NCBI GenBank assembly: GCA_963721905.1
Contig: CAVRMF010000008.1
Span: 124,001-188,000 of the forward strand
Direction of reading: 5' to 3'
Source: Roseiarcus sp963721905
GTDB lineage: Bacteria > Pseudomonadota > Alphaproteobacteria > Rhizobiales > Beijerinckiaceae
Length of the DNA stretch: 64,000 nt
Program-made: the position numbers and the translations under genes
The notes under the pieces: model-generated
What the model was told of the DNA's origin: nothing
Databases searched by the model: none
Seen by the model: only the letters and a program-made list of their open reading frames with translations
Shown here: in pieces, positions 1-8,185 of the stretch
Numbering within the stretch: position 1 is the first letter of the stretch
How the letters are laid out: the number at the start of each line of letters is the position of its first letter

Positions 1-540
1 GCGAGCTCCTCCAGTGCCGCGACGTTCGCGGACCGTATTGTCGGTTGGCGGAAGAAAGCGGACGGCGCCGGTCAAAACGCCGAAGCCGCGGACTACAAAG
101 GCGCCGGCCTTGATTATCAGCCCCGGCAGGGGCCGTTTCAAAATGTTCTCGAACTGCCGCTGGTGCTCGGCATCCCTGCCTATATCGTCGAGCGCGTTCT
201 GCCGCTCGTGACTGTTTATAGTGGCATCGGCCAAATCGATGTTCGCGTCGCGCCGCCTGAGGTCCTATCCGCTCTGCCTGGCATGACGCCGGAGCGGCTG
301 CAAAAAATCCTCGCGCAACGCGCGCAAAACCCGGGGGACAGCCAGGCCTTGTTGAGGCTCCTGGGATCCGCTGGCGCCTCGGCCAACGCGAGCCCAAATC
401 CAGCCACCCGAGTCCAGGTGCAAATCCGGCTTGATAACGGCCGCACTGCGCGCGCCGAAATCGTGATCCTGGTCTTTCGAGACGAGACCGAGCCCTTTCG
501 TGTCCTCTCCTGGCGCGACGACAGCGACGGGTCATTCTAG
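1..540 (+). CDS. gspK: GspK, type II secretion minor pseudopilin (C-terminal part)
   Basis: Open from the first base of the window, so the N-terminus lies outside. About 179 residues remain. The segment ADRIVGWR, then DYKGAGLDYQPRQGPFQNVLEL and LVLGIP, is characteristic of the GspK/PulK alpha-domain. It is followed by the tail with LSALPGMTPERLQKILAQR, a helix-hairpin-helix-like stretch typical of GspK C-termini. GspK caps the tip of the type II secretion pseudopilus in the periplasm together with GspI and GspJ. The rest of a gsp operon would be expected immediately upstream. No partner gene follows on this strand, so it is probably near the end of its operon. Confidence 0.8.
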   Translation, partial: ASSSSAATFADRIVGWRKKADGAGQNAEAADYKGAGLDYQPRQGPFQNVLELPLVLGIPAYIVERVLPLVTVYSGIGQIDVRVAPPEVLSALPGMTPERLQKILAQRAQNPGDSQALLRLLGSAGASANASPNPATRVQVQIRLDNGRTARAEIVILVFRDETEPFRVLSWRDDSDGSF

Positions 541-617
541 AGAAAGTGTGTTCTCCTCAGGGCAATTTATTCGTTCGCAGCCAGGCGAAGGCAACGCTCG
601 AGCGCCGCCTTACAATG

Positions 618-950
618 TTAAGCATTCTTGAAAGCCAACCAACGGGTCAGTATCCGGGTTAGTTTACGTGTGTCCGATAGCAACAGTCTCGCGCGGTCGT
701 CGAGTTCCAAAAGCAGCGGACGCCGCCTTCATCGACCGAGCCAAAGTCGTGTTCGGCGTGGGGATCGTTGTCGTCGGTGAAGGCGTCGAGGGCGCGCACC
801 TTCTCGAGGAGCGAGCGACGTCGATCGGGCGGCATGGCTTCGACACCGGCGGTGATCATGACGGCGCCGCCGACAAACGTGCGGCGGAAGGCATCCTGCG
901 CGGAGAAGCGAATCAGCGTCCAAATTGGCGTAGGTCGCCGTCGTCCGCGT
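618..950 (-). pseudogene. Decayed DUF3768 gene (frameshifted)
   Basis: Reading the minus strand gives DAFRRTFVGGAVMITAGVEA, then VRALDAFTDDNDPHAEHDFG and GGVRCFW. This is the core of the DUF3768 family, small proteins common on alphaproteobacterial plasmids and integrated elements. In that frame the sequence then reads nonsense and stops at 659. Moving to another frame just after the FW pair restores a plausible tail (KLTRILTRWLAFKNA) ending at a stop at 618, matching the usual family C-terminus. The N-terminus is also unclear. I infer a broken gene with at least one frameshift, left over from an element next to the tRNA-Ser gene. Function of the family is unknown. Confidence 0.6.
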
Positions 951-1095
951 TTGCAATGACCAAGGACAAACTGACAATGGGGTCAACGAGGTTCGCTTGT
1001 TGCGCGACCCAAAAACCATGTTGGGGCAAATCTTGGGGCACGTAGCCCAATCGCGGAAAAAACTAAAATGATTACAATTCGATACTTAGCAGCTC

Positions 1096-1185
1096 TGGCG
1101 GAGGGGGCGGGATTCGAACCCGCGATACGGTTTCCCGCATACACACTTTCCAGGCGTGCGCCTTCAGCCGCTCGGCCACCCCTCC
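1096..1185 (-). tRNA. tRNA-Ser (anticodon GGA)
   Basis: The minus strand folds as a class II tRNA: acceptor stem GGAGGGG pairs with CCCCTCC, the D-loop contains GGCCGAGCGGCTGAAGGC, the anticodon loop reads CTGGAAA, there is a long variable arm, and the T-arm contains GGTTCGAATCC. Discriminator G and an encoded CCA end at 1096. The decayed DUF3768 gene lies directly beyond its 3' end, a common integration position. Confidence 0.95.
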
Positions 1186-1347
1186 TGTCGCGTTGATGAT
1201 ATGCGCGCGAACGAGCCGCATAGCACCGGGCGAAGAGCGGACGCAAGCTGCGCGGGCGGCCCGGTGGCGGCCCGGGTCCCGTGGACAGCGGCGCACGCGT
1301 TGCTTAAATAAGCGCCGTCCTCGGGCGCGGTGGAAACGGCGGCTGCC

Positions 1348-1671
1348 ATGCGGGTTCTGGCGCGGTTCATCGGTCTCATCGCTCTTGCCAGCGCCTTTGC
1401 GGCGGCCGTCATCGACGGGGCGCGCTGGATCGCCTCTGGTGACTGGGCGCCGACATCGACCGGCGCTGCGCTCTATGCGCTCTCGCCGAAGGCGCTGGCC
1501 TGGGCGCAGAACTTTGTCGAGAGCCATCTCGGGGCCTGGGCTTGGGACGATGTCCTGTTCCGGGCTTTGCTCGCGCCGGCTTTCGTCGATTTGACGATTC
1601 TCAGCGCCCTCTTCTTTTTCGCCTCGCGGCAGCCGCCGCCGGAGATCGGGCGCTCGAGCCGGGACCGTTAG
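1348..1671 (+). CDS. Small hypothetical membrane protein
   Basis: Encodes about 107 residues starting MRVLARFIGLIALASAFAAA. An N-terminal hydrophobic helix (residues about 5-22) and a second hydrophobic helix near the C-terminus (DLTILSALFFFA) suggest two membrane spans with a short extracytoplasmic loop rich in Ala and Trp. A GTG six codons upstream at 1330 is an alternative start; neither has a strong ribosome-binding site. It ends 13 bases before the next gene, so the two are probably co-transcribed. I do not recognise a characterised family. Confidence 0.6.
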   Translation: MRVLARFIGLIALASAFAAAVIDGARWIASGDWAPTSTGAALYALSPKALAWAQNFVESHLGAWAWDDVLFRALLAPAFVDLTILSALFFFASRQPPPEIGRSSRDR

Positions 1672-1684
1672 CGAGGCGGCTCGG

Positions 1685-2560
1685 ATGCGCTTTACGCACG
1701 ACGCCGACGACATGGCCGCCGCGCGGCGCTGGTTCGCCGAGGAGCTGCGGCACACCGCGCGCGTCCGGTCGTCCGCCGTCGTCGAAGCCTTCGCCACTAT
1801 CCCGCGCGAGCGATTCGCCGGGCCGGGCCCGTGGCGAATCTTGAGCCCCATGCGCGGTCCGGACTACTGGACCACCGACGACGGCGACCCACGCCATCTT
1901 TGCCACGACGTCCTCGTCGCGATCGACGAGACGCGCCGGCTCAACAACGGACAGCCGAGCCTTTGGGCGAGCCTCTTCGACCAGCTTGATCTGAAGCGCG
2001 GCGAGCGCGTGATTCATGTCGGCGCAGGGCTCGGCTACTATAGCGCGATCCTCGCCGGAATCGTCGGCAGGGGCGGGAAAGTAACGGCGCTCGAAATCGA
2101 TCCCGGCCTTGCCGCGCGAGCGCGCGACAACCTCGCGCCCTGGCCGCAGGCGCGCGTCGTTGCAACCGACGGCTTCGCCTATCGCGCCGACGAGCCCGCC
2201 GACGTGATCGTCGTCAACGCTGGCGTCACGCATCTTGCGCTCCCCTGGCTCGATTCGCTTGCGGAGAACGGCCGGCTTCTGGTTCCGCTCACCAACGCCA
2301 ATCGCTGGGGCGCATTCCTTATGGTCACGCGTCGCGGCGAACGCTATTCCGTTCGCTTTGCCTCCCGAACCGGCATCATCCCCTGCGTCGGCGGGCGCGA
2401 CGCCGAGGCCGAGGCGAGACTGACCTCCGCGCTTGCCGCCGCCGATTTCACCGCCGTCAAGTCGCTGCGGCGCTCACCGCAGGGGCCCGACGAAAGTTGC
2501 TGGCTCGCCGGCGACGGCTGGTGGCTCTCGACCGCGCCGGTTGAAGAGGCGCCGCCATAA
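1685..2560 (+). CDS. Protein-L-isoaspartate O-methyltransferase-like protein
   Basis: A 291-residue SAM-dependent methyltransferase of the PCMT class. SAM motif I is VIHVGAGLGYYSA (about residues 109-121), followed by the acidic residue of motif II in VTALEIDPGLAARA. PCMT repairs isoaspartyl residues in aged proteins by methylating them from SAM in the cytoplasm. The N-terminal half (residues 1-100) and the C-terminal extension depart from typical 210-residue Pcm, so it belongs to the longer PCMT-like subgroup and the true substrate is uncertain. The start follows GAGGCGG by a few bases. Confidence 0.75.
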   Translation: MRFTHDADDMAAARRWFAEELRHTARVRSSAVVEAFATIPRERFAGPGPWRILSPMRGPDYWTTDDGDPRHLCHDVLVAIDETRRLNNGQPSLWASLFDQLDLKRGERVIHVGAGLGYYSAILAGIVGRGGKVTALEIDPGLAARARDNLAPWPQARVVATDGFAYRADEPADVIVVNAGVTHLALPWLDSLAENGRLLVPLTNANRWGAFLMVTRRGERYSVRFASRTGIIPCVGGRDAEAEARLTSALAAADFTAVKSLRRSPQGPDESCWLAGDGWWLSTAPVEEAPP

Positions 2561-2777
2561 TCCGCGTGTTCGTCAAAATCTGCGACAGTTTTGCGGCCCC
2601 ATGCTGCGGCGCGCGATTGCATGTCGAAATCCCTTCTGGATTCGAGCGCTGAGGAACTCTATGGTTTGATCTCTGGCAGACCAGCCGGATCGCGCGAGTG
2701 ACCCCACGCTGCGGACCTCGATCAAGCCCAAATTTTTGCGAAATTCGTGTTCAACTCGCCTCGAGGAGGATCCCCCG

Positions 2778-3308
2778 ATGAAAGCCAAAGAAGCTGAAGC
2801 GCGCCGCGCGGCGCCGTTGCAAACGCCTACAGACCTGGGCGCCAACGCGACCCGCGACGTTTCCGCGGCGTTGAATCTGATGCTCGCCGATGTTTTTGCG
2901 CTCTATCTGAAGACCAAGAACTTCCACTGGCATATGTCCGGCCCGCATTTTCGCGATTATCATCTGCTTCTGGACGAGCAGTCCGATCAGATTTTTGCGA
3001 TGACCGATCCGATCGCGGAGCGCGTGCGCAGGATCGGCGGCCAGACGCTGCGCTCGATCGGCAATGTCGCGCGCCTCCAGCGCGTGCAGGACAACGACGC
3101 CGAGTATGTCTCGCCGCTCGATATGCTGGCGGAGCTGCGCGAGGACAACAAGAATCTGGCCGCGTCCATGCGCGAGGCGCACGGGGTTTGCGATGAGGCC
3201 GAGGACGTCGCGAGCGCGAGCCTGATCGAAGTGTGGATCGACGAGACGGAGCGCCGGACCTGGTTCCTGTTCGAGGCGACCCGACATGGCGACGAGGCCG
3301 GACGGTAA
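2778..3308 (+). CDS. dps: Dps family DNA-binding ferritin-like protein
   Basis: A 176-residue Dps-type mini-ferritin. The ferroxidase segment KTKNFHWHMSGPHF (about residues 45-58) is followed by HLLLDEQSDQI, supplying the His/Asp/Glu ligands of the inter-subunit iron site. Dps forms dodecamers that oxidise and store iron and shield DNA in oxidative stress or stationary phase. The N-terminal tail has many Lys and Arg residues, consistent with DNA binding. The chosen ATG sits after AGGAGGA at 2764-2770; reading upstream of it adds an implausible leader. A GC-rich imperfect hairpin (3325-3345) lies just downstream but lacks a clear T-run. Confidence 0.9.
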   Translation: MKAKEAEARRAAPLQTPTDLGANATRDVSAALNLMLADVFALYLKTKNFHWHMSGPHFRDYHLLLDEQSDQIFAMTDPIAERVRRIGGQTLRSIGNVARLQRVQDNDAEYVSPLDMLAELREDNKNLAASMREAHGVCDEAEDVASASLIEVWIDETERRTWFLFEATRHGDEAGR

Positions 3309-3596
3309 GGGGCGCTGGCGGCGGCCGGGTTCAACGAGCCCGGCTACCGAGGGGTGTGCAGTTTTGGCTCCGACTCAACCTTTTCAAGCGCTTAAGTGTT
3401 AAAAACTGTCAACTTTTGCAGCCGTCGCGCGAACGGCCGGGTCCTTGTCATGCGCGCGCCTTTTCGGTTCGTGGATTCAATCTTTTCAATTGGTTGCGGC
3501 GCCATTGTCCATTCCACCCGCGCTTAATATACCTGTGCATTATGTTATCGATAGGTAGAGCGCCGGAGCAAAGACGTCCGTGGTTCCGAAAAATTA
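3309..3596. other. Non-coding stretch between dps and IS630
   Basis: About 290 bases. It holds an imperfect inverted repeat at 3325-3345 downstream of dps, then AT-richer sequence without a convincing gene. It ends at the left end of the IS630 element. Confidence 0.5.
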
Positions 3597-4757
3597 TACC
3601 AAAGGCCTCACGGTCTGACTAATTGGGGGGATTCCCTTGGCGCGTTTTCTGACTCTTTGAGGTCGGAGGATTCGCGCCATGCCAGCAGCGGTGAAATTGC
3701 GAGACGACTATTCGGCTGAGGAGCTTCGGGCGCTGGCCCGGCGCTCGAAGGACGTCAATCAGAGCCGGCGGCTCCTGTCGCTTGCGGCGGTTCGCGACGG
3801 AATGGATCGCGGCGAGGCGGCCAAGATCGGGGGCATGGATCGCCAGACCTTGCGGGACTGGGTGCACCGGTTCAACGCCACTGGTCCGGATGGGCTCTTC
3901 GACAACTGGACGGACGGTCCGACGCCGCGCCTGTCGCCGGAACAACTGGATGAGTTGGCGAAGATCGTCGAGAGGGGGCCGGACCGGAAAGTCGACGGCG
4001 TCGTGCGCTGGCGGCGGATTGATCTTAAGTGCGTCATCGCCCAGCGCTTCGGCGTCGACTATCACCAGCGCTATGTCGGCAAGCTTCTCAAGAAGCTCGG
4101 CTTTTCCCACATGAGCGTCCGGCCTCGCCATCCGGCTCAAGACGAGCGGATTGTCGAAGCATATAAAAAAACTTCCCGCGCGCGCTGAGCGCTCATCTCG
4201 ACGGCCTGCCGGCGACAACGCCGATCGAGATCTGGTTTCAGGACGAAGCCCGCATCGGCCAGAAGAACGGGCTGGTGCGCCAGTGGGCCAGGCGAGGAAC
4301 GCGGCCTCGCCAACCTGCCGATCAGCGCTATGAGAGCGCCTATCTCTTCGGCGCCATTTGTCCCGCCCGAGGTGTCGGGGCCGCGCTCGCGCTGCCCTTC
4401 GCCGACACCGAGGCGATGCAGCTTCACCTCGAGGAAATCTCCCGCCACGTCGCCGAGGGCGCCCACGCCGTCCTCTTGCTCGACCGCGCCGGATGGCACA
4501 CCACCGCGAAGCTCGACGTGCCGAGCAACATCACACCGATCTTCCTGCCGTCCCGTGCGCCGGAGCTGAACCCGGTCGAAAACATCTGGCAGTTTCTGCG
4601 CGGCAACTGGCTCTCAAACCTCGTCTTCGAAACCTACGACGACATCATCGACGCCGCCTGCGACGCCTGGCGCAAACTCGTCGCCCAGCCAGAAACCATC
4701 ACCTCAATCGGAATGCGCGAATGGGCCCACATCGGTCAGACCTCATGACTCTTGGTA
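3597..4757 (+). mobile_element. IS630-family insertion sequence
   Basis: About 1.16 kb. The outer ends match as imperfect inverted repeats: the left reads TACCAAAGGCCTCACGGTCT from 3597, and the right read inward from 4757 gives TACCAAGAGTCATGAGGTCT; both continue into GAC. A TA dinucleotide lies at each edge, as expected for IS630/Tc1-mariner targeting of TA. The single transposase is split over two frames joined by a slippery A-run. Confidence 0.85.
3679..4748 (+). CDS. IS630 transposase, two frames joined by -1 frameshift
   Basis: The first frame (3679-4188) has an HTH region (AAKIGGMDRQTLRDWVHRFN) and reads to EAYKKTSRAR before stopping. The second frame (to 4748) carries the DDE catalytic part: IWFQDEARIGQKNG, then LLLDRAGWHT and PELNPVENIWQ. 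Seven adenines at 4165-4171 lie exactly where a -1 shift turns the sequence into KKNFPRAL and continues into the catalytic half. This is the arrangement known for IS630 elements that use programmed frameshifting, so the gene may be active. A plain inactivating mutation is the alternative. Confidence 0.85.
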
Positions 4758-4872
4758 TTACATCTGCAGTTGGTCGCAACTTCTTCGCAACAGAGATCAT
4801 AACATAGTCTTCGGCTTTCCCAAAAGGTTTGTTTTGCGCGTCACCCGTGATCGCCGAGGGCGCGCTCCGCCT

Positions 4873-5982
4873 TTAGGCGAGCGGGCGGTCAGGCCGCGGT
4901 AGCCGGGTTCGGTCAAGTCGCGCCACCGTCGCACGCTTTAAGCGGACGTCATTCCGGATTTCGGACGAACCGTGCGACCGCAGCGCCTCACGAAAGCGCC
5001 CCGGCGTCATTCCGGTCCGCGACAGGAAGGCGCGATGGAAGTTCGACGGGTCCGTATAGCCCGCGCGCAGCGCCACCTCGGCGAGCGGTCTTTCGGTGGT
5101 CGCGAGAAGCTGCCGCGCCCGCCGAATTCGCAAATGGCGGGTGATCTCACGGAAGCTCACGTCCTCCCTTCGCAGAGCATGTTGCAGCGTCCTTGGAGGC
5201 ATGCCGATTTCGGACGCGGTCCTCTCGATCCCGACGACGGACAGGTCGTCGTGGAGTTCGAGCGCGACGAGCACCGCCTCCGCCATCGCTCTGGGCAGCG
5301 GCCGGTTGCGATAGGGCGCAAAAGCCTGGATGGGCAAGTTGGGCGGCAGAGCGGCGATCGGCGTCCATTGGTCGAGCCACCGCGCCGGAAACGCCAGTTC
5401 GTAGTCGTCAGCCCGCGGCCGGACCGCCAGACCCACACGACTTTCCAGTAGCCGCGCGGCGGGCGCGTAAGGCTCAGCAACAAGAAGCTCGATCGAGCGG
5501 TCGCCCGCGCCGGCGTAGCGTCGGATCGTGCCCAACGCCTGCATGAGGCACATCTGCGCGTGGTGCTCGACCGTCGGCTCGGCGTTGGTCTGGTAGCAAA
5601 GCCGCCACCGCGCCTGGGCGCCGACGACGCGCAGGTCCATGGTCAGTTGATTGCTGTGAAGGGGCTGCGCGGCTATGCAACGTGCGATGACTTTGCCGAG
5701 GGTTTCGCCTTGCAGCGCAAATTCGAGGAAGGGGCCGAAGTCCTCGAGCCGAATATTCTGTCCGACCCGGGCGCCGAACTGGGCGTCGCAGTTCATCTTC
5801 GCCGCGAGATTGTAAACGCGGTTCATCGCGGGAAACGGCACCAGCGTCGACGGCGCGTAGCTCTCGACGGTAAATCCCGATTCACGGCGTAGCCGACGTA
5901 ACGCCTCGCCCCCCTGCTCGGCCTCAAAAACGGAAAACAGGGAACCGAAGCCCGACGCCCGGCTGAAGAGCGGCACTCCCAA
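4873..5982 (-). CDS. AraC-family transcriptional regulator
   Basis: A 369-residue protein. The N-terminal 230 residues resemble the arabinose-binding-like domain of the OruR/ArgR-type AraC subgroup. The C-terminal AraC DNA-binding domain (about residues 245-345) contains two HTH units: SEIGMPPRTLQHALRREDVS and PLAEVALRAGYTDPSNFHRA followed by FLSRTGMTPGRFR. The predicted start codon is TTG at 5982 after AAGGGG; a GTG two codons later is possible. It is divergent from the sulfatase gene at 6187 across about 200 bases, so it may control that cluster. The effector is not visible from sequence. Confidence 0.85.
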   Translation of the reverse strand: MGVPLFSRASGFGSLFSVFEAEQGGEALRRLRRESGFTVESYAPSTLVPFPAMNRVYNLAAKMNCDAQFGARVGQNIRLEDFGPFLEFALQGETLGKVIARCIAAQPLHSNQLTMDLRVVGAQARWRLCYQTNAEPTVEHHAQMCLMQALGTIRRYAGAGDRSIELLVAEPYAPAARLLESRVGLAVRPRADDYELAFPARWLDQWTPIAALPPNLPIQAFAPYRNRPLPRAMAEAVLVALELHDDLSVVGIERTASEIGMPPRTLQHALRREDVSFREITRHLRIRRARQLLATTERPLAEVALRAGYTDPSNFHRAFLSRTGMTPGRFREALRSHGSSEIRNDVRLKRATVARLDRTRLPRPDRPLA

Positions 5983-6186
5983 CAGTCACCCCTTCAACTC
6001 GCGACATTTTGACGCTGAGGTTCTCGGACCTTTGCGCAAAATGACAATGGACAGCGGATTTCGGCATTTCTCACTATCGTCTCGCTGGCAGTCCATCCGG
6101 AAGGCCCATTCCCGCTCTGCACGGCCTCGTGGAATTGCGAGCTCCGCACCGACTATAGCGCAGAGGTCCTCTGACAGGAGATAGCA

Positions 6187-7935
6187 ATGCGTCTGACTCG
6201 AACACTCTTTTCGCTCGGTGCGGCGCTCGCCGCGCTGGCGACGACGCCGGCGCTTCTGCCGCCCTCGAGCGCGATGGCGCAGACAACAACAACTACGAGT
6301 GCGCAGACGACGTCGAAGCCCAACATCCTGTTCATTATGGCCGACGACATAGGCTGGATGCAGGTCGGCCTCTATCACCGCGGCCTCTCGCTCGGCGAAA
6401 CGCCCAACATCGATCGGATCGGGCAAGAGGGCGGCCAGTTCATGGACTATTACGCCATGCAGAGCTGCACCTCGGGCCGCAACGCCTTCTTCACCGGCAT
6501 GTATCCGTTGCGCACCGGCATGATTCCCCCGCAACTGCCCGGCAGCCCGACCTATCTCAAGCCCGGCACGCCGACGGTCGCCAAGTTCCTCCACGACCTC
6601 GGCTACACGACCGGCCAGTTCGGCAAGAATCATCTCGGCGACCATACCGAGGCTTTGCCGACCGCTCACGGTTTCCAGGAATTCTTCGGCTACCTCTACC
6701 ATCTCGACGCGATGGAGCAGGTGAGCTTCCCGGACATCAACAAGGACAGGAACACGCAAACAATCGCGCCGCCATGCAAGAATACGCCGGTTCCGGGCCT
6801 TAGCGATCCGCCGGGCGCCGTCGATCCGGCCACGACCGTCTGCCTCACCCCGCCGCGGCCAATGATCTCGTGCACTTCGTCGGACGGAACCCAGGCGAAT
6901 CAGATGTGCAAGGACGAGGGTCCGCTCGGGCTGGAGAGGTCGCGGACAGTGGACGAGGAAATCTCCTCCCACGTGATCGACTTCCTCGACCGTAACGACC
7001 CGAAGAAGACCGGCAAGCCGTTCTTCGTCTGGTACAACCCGGCCCGCATGCACATCACGACGATGCTGCCGCCCAAATATCAAGCGATGGTTGGCGAGCC
7101 GGGCGGCAAGGACTGGGGCGAAAACGAAGCCGGCATGAAGCAGCTCGACGACAATGTCGGCTATGTCCTGAAGAAGCTCGAGGACATGGGCCAACTCGAC
7201 AACACGATCGTAGTCTTCACCACCGACAACGGCGCCGAGGCGATCACCTTCCCGGACGGCGGCGTGACGCCGTTCATGGGCCAGAAGGGTGAATCTGGCG
7301 AAGGCGGCTATCGCGTGCCGCTGGTCATCCGATGGCCAGGCGTCATCAAGCCGGGCACGCTCTACACCAAGATGTTCGCGTCGCTCGACTGGCTCCCGAC
7401 TTTCGTCGAAATCGCCGGTGGCCCGAAGGGCAACGACCTCAGGGGTCAGATCGAGAAAGGCGCCTACCCCGGCATCGTCAAGACGACTCTCGACGGCGTC
7501 AACCAGATCGACTACCTGACCGGCAAGTCCAAGGAGTCGGCGCGCGAGGTTTTCTACTATTTCTCCGGCCCGGTGCCGGCCGCGGTGCGCTACAAGAACT
7601 GGAAGATGTACTACCAGCTCTCGCAGCCGGGCGCGGACGGATGGCTGTTGCCGCTGGTGCCGCTCCATTGGACGATGGTGCAGAACATCAAGCGCGACCC
7701 GTTCGAGCAGGCGGTCGGACTCGGCCAGAAAACCGCGCTCAGCCTCGGCGGGTCGATCGACACGCCTTCGACAGCCTATCTCTACGACTGGAACATGCTG
7801 CCCCTCGGCCAGCAGCTCTGGCTCAAGTGGTTCGAGACGCTGCGGGAGTTCCCGCCCATGCAGGCGCCGGAAAGCTACAACCTCAGTCAGATCCTAGATC
7901 AGATCAAGTCGGCGGGCGGACATCCCTCCGACTGA
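6187..7935 (+). CDS. Exported sulfatase, active-site variant CTSGR
   Basis: A 582-residue sulfatase (alkaline-phosphatase superfamily) that would hydrolyse organic sulfate esters in the periplasm. A signal peptide runs from MRLTRTLF to about residue 33 (SAMAQ). Metal-site motif PNILFIMADDIG follows, then the active-site region CTSGRNAFFTG, and VFTTDNGAE for the second metal cluster. The formylglycine Cys normally sits in CxPxR or CxAxR; here Ser occupies the Pro/Ala position, which is unusual. An insert around residues 195-245 carries several Cys. RBS CAGGAG precedes the ATG. It is the first gene of a sulfatase-sulfatase-HAD group, divergent from AraC. Substrate unknown. Confidence 0.88.
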   Translation: MRLTRTLFSLGAALAALATTPALLPPSSAMAQTTTTTSAQTTSKPNILFIMADDIGWMQVGLYHRGLSLGETPNIDRIGQEGGQFMDYYAMQSCTSGRNAFFTGMYPLRTGMIPPQLPGSPTYLKPGTPTVAKFLHDLGYTTGQFGKNHLGDHTEALPTAHGFQEFFGYLYHLDAMEQVSFPDINKDRNTQTIAPPCKNTPVPGLSDPPGAVDPATTVCLTPPRPMISCTSSDGTQANQMCKDEGPLGLERSRTVDEEISSHVIDFLDRNDPKKTGKPFFVWYNPARMHITTMLPPKYQAMVGEPGGKDWGENEAGMKQLDDNVGYVLKKLEDMGQLDNTIVVFTTDNGAEAITFPDGGVTPFMGQKGESGEGGYRVPLVIRWPGVIKPGTLYTKMFASLDWLPTFVEIAGGPKGNDLRGQIEKGAYPGIVKTTLDGVNQIDYLTGKSKESAREVFYYFSGPVPAAVRYKNWKMYYQLSQPGADGWLLPLVPLHWTMVQNIKRDPFEQAVGLGQKTALSLGGSIDTPSTAYLYDWNMLPLGQQLWLKWFETLREFPPMQAPESYNLSQILDQIKSAGGHPSD

Positions 7936-7989
7936 GCCGAAGTCGAGCGACGGGCCAGCAGCGCGCCGGCTCGCCGACGCAAGGGCACG

Positions 7990-8019
7990 CGGGCGCCGAC
8001 GATGCGCGCCCGTTTCTTT
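7990..8019 (+). terminator. Rho-independent terminator after first sulfatase
   Basis: Stem CGGGCGC (7990-7996) pairs with GCGCCCG (8006-8012) and is followed by TTTCTTT. It lies about 55 bases after the stop of the first sulfatase, so the second sulfatase probably has its own promoter in the AT-richer stretch 8030-8175. Confidence 0.6.
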
Positions 8020-8185
8020 CAGGGAGCGCAATGCGGATAGAGAGTAGAAGTCTTTCGGCGGTGTGTCTTTTAAATTTCTTGGAACGCGTCTAGGCAATAG
8101 ACTTTCGTTCGGCGCGATGGGCCGAGTCGGAAGAATATTTCGCTTATCCTACGAAGCTTGCAGTTATAGGTTGTGGAGGAACGGT

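Noticed and set aside
983..1851. Minus-strand frames running through tRNA-Ser
   Set aside because: They include tRNA sequence read as protein and show no family features.
5986..7668. 560-codon open frame on the minus strand opposite the first sulfatase
   Set aside because: Arg/Ala/Val/Glu-biased composition of a GC-rich shadow frame; the plus strand encodes a clear sulfatase with signal peptide and RBS.
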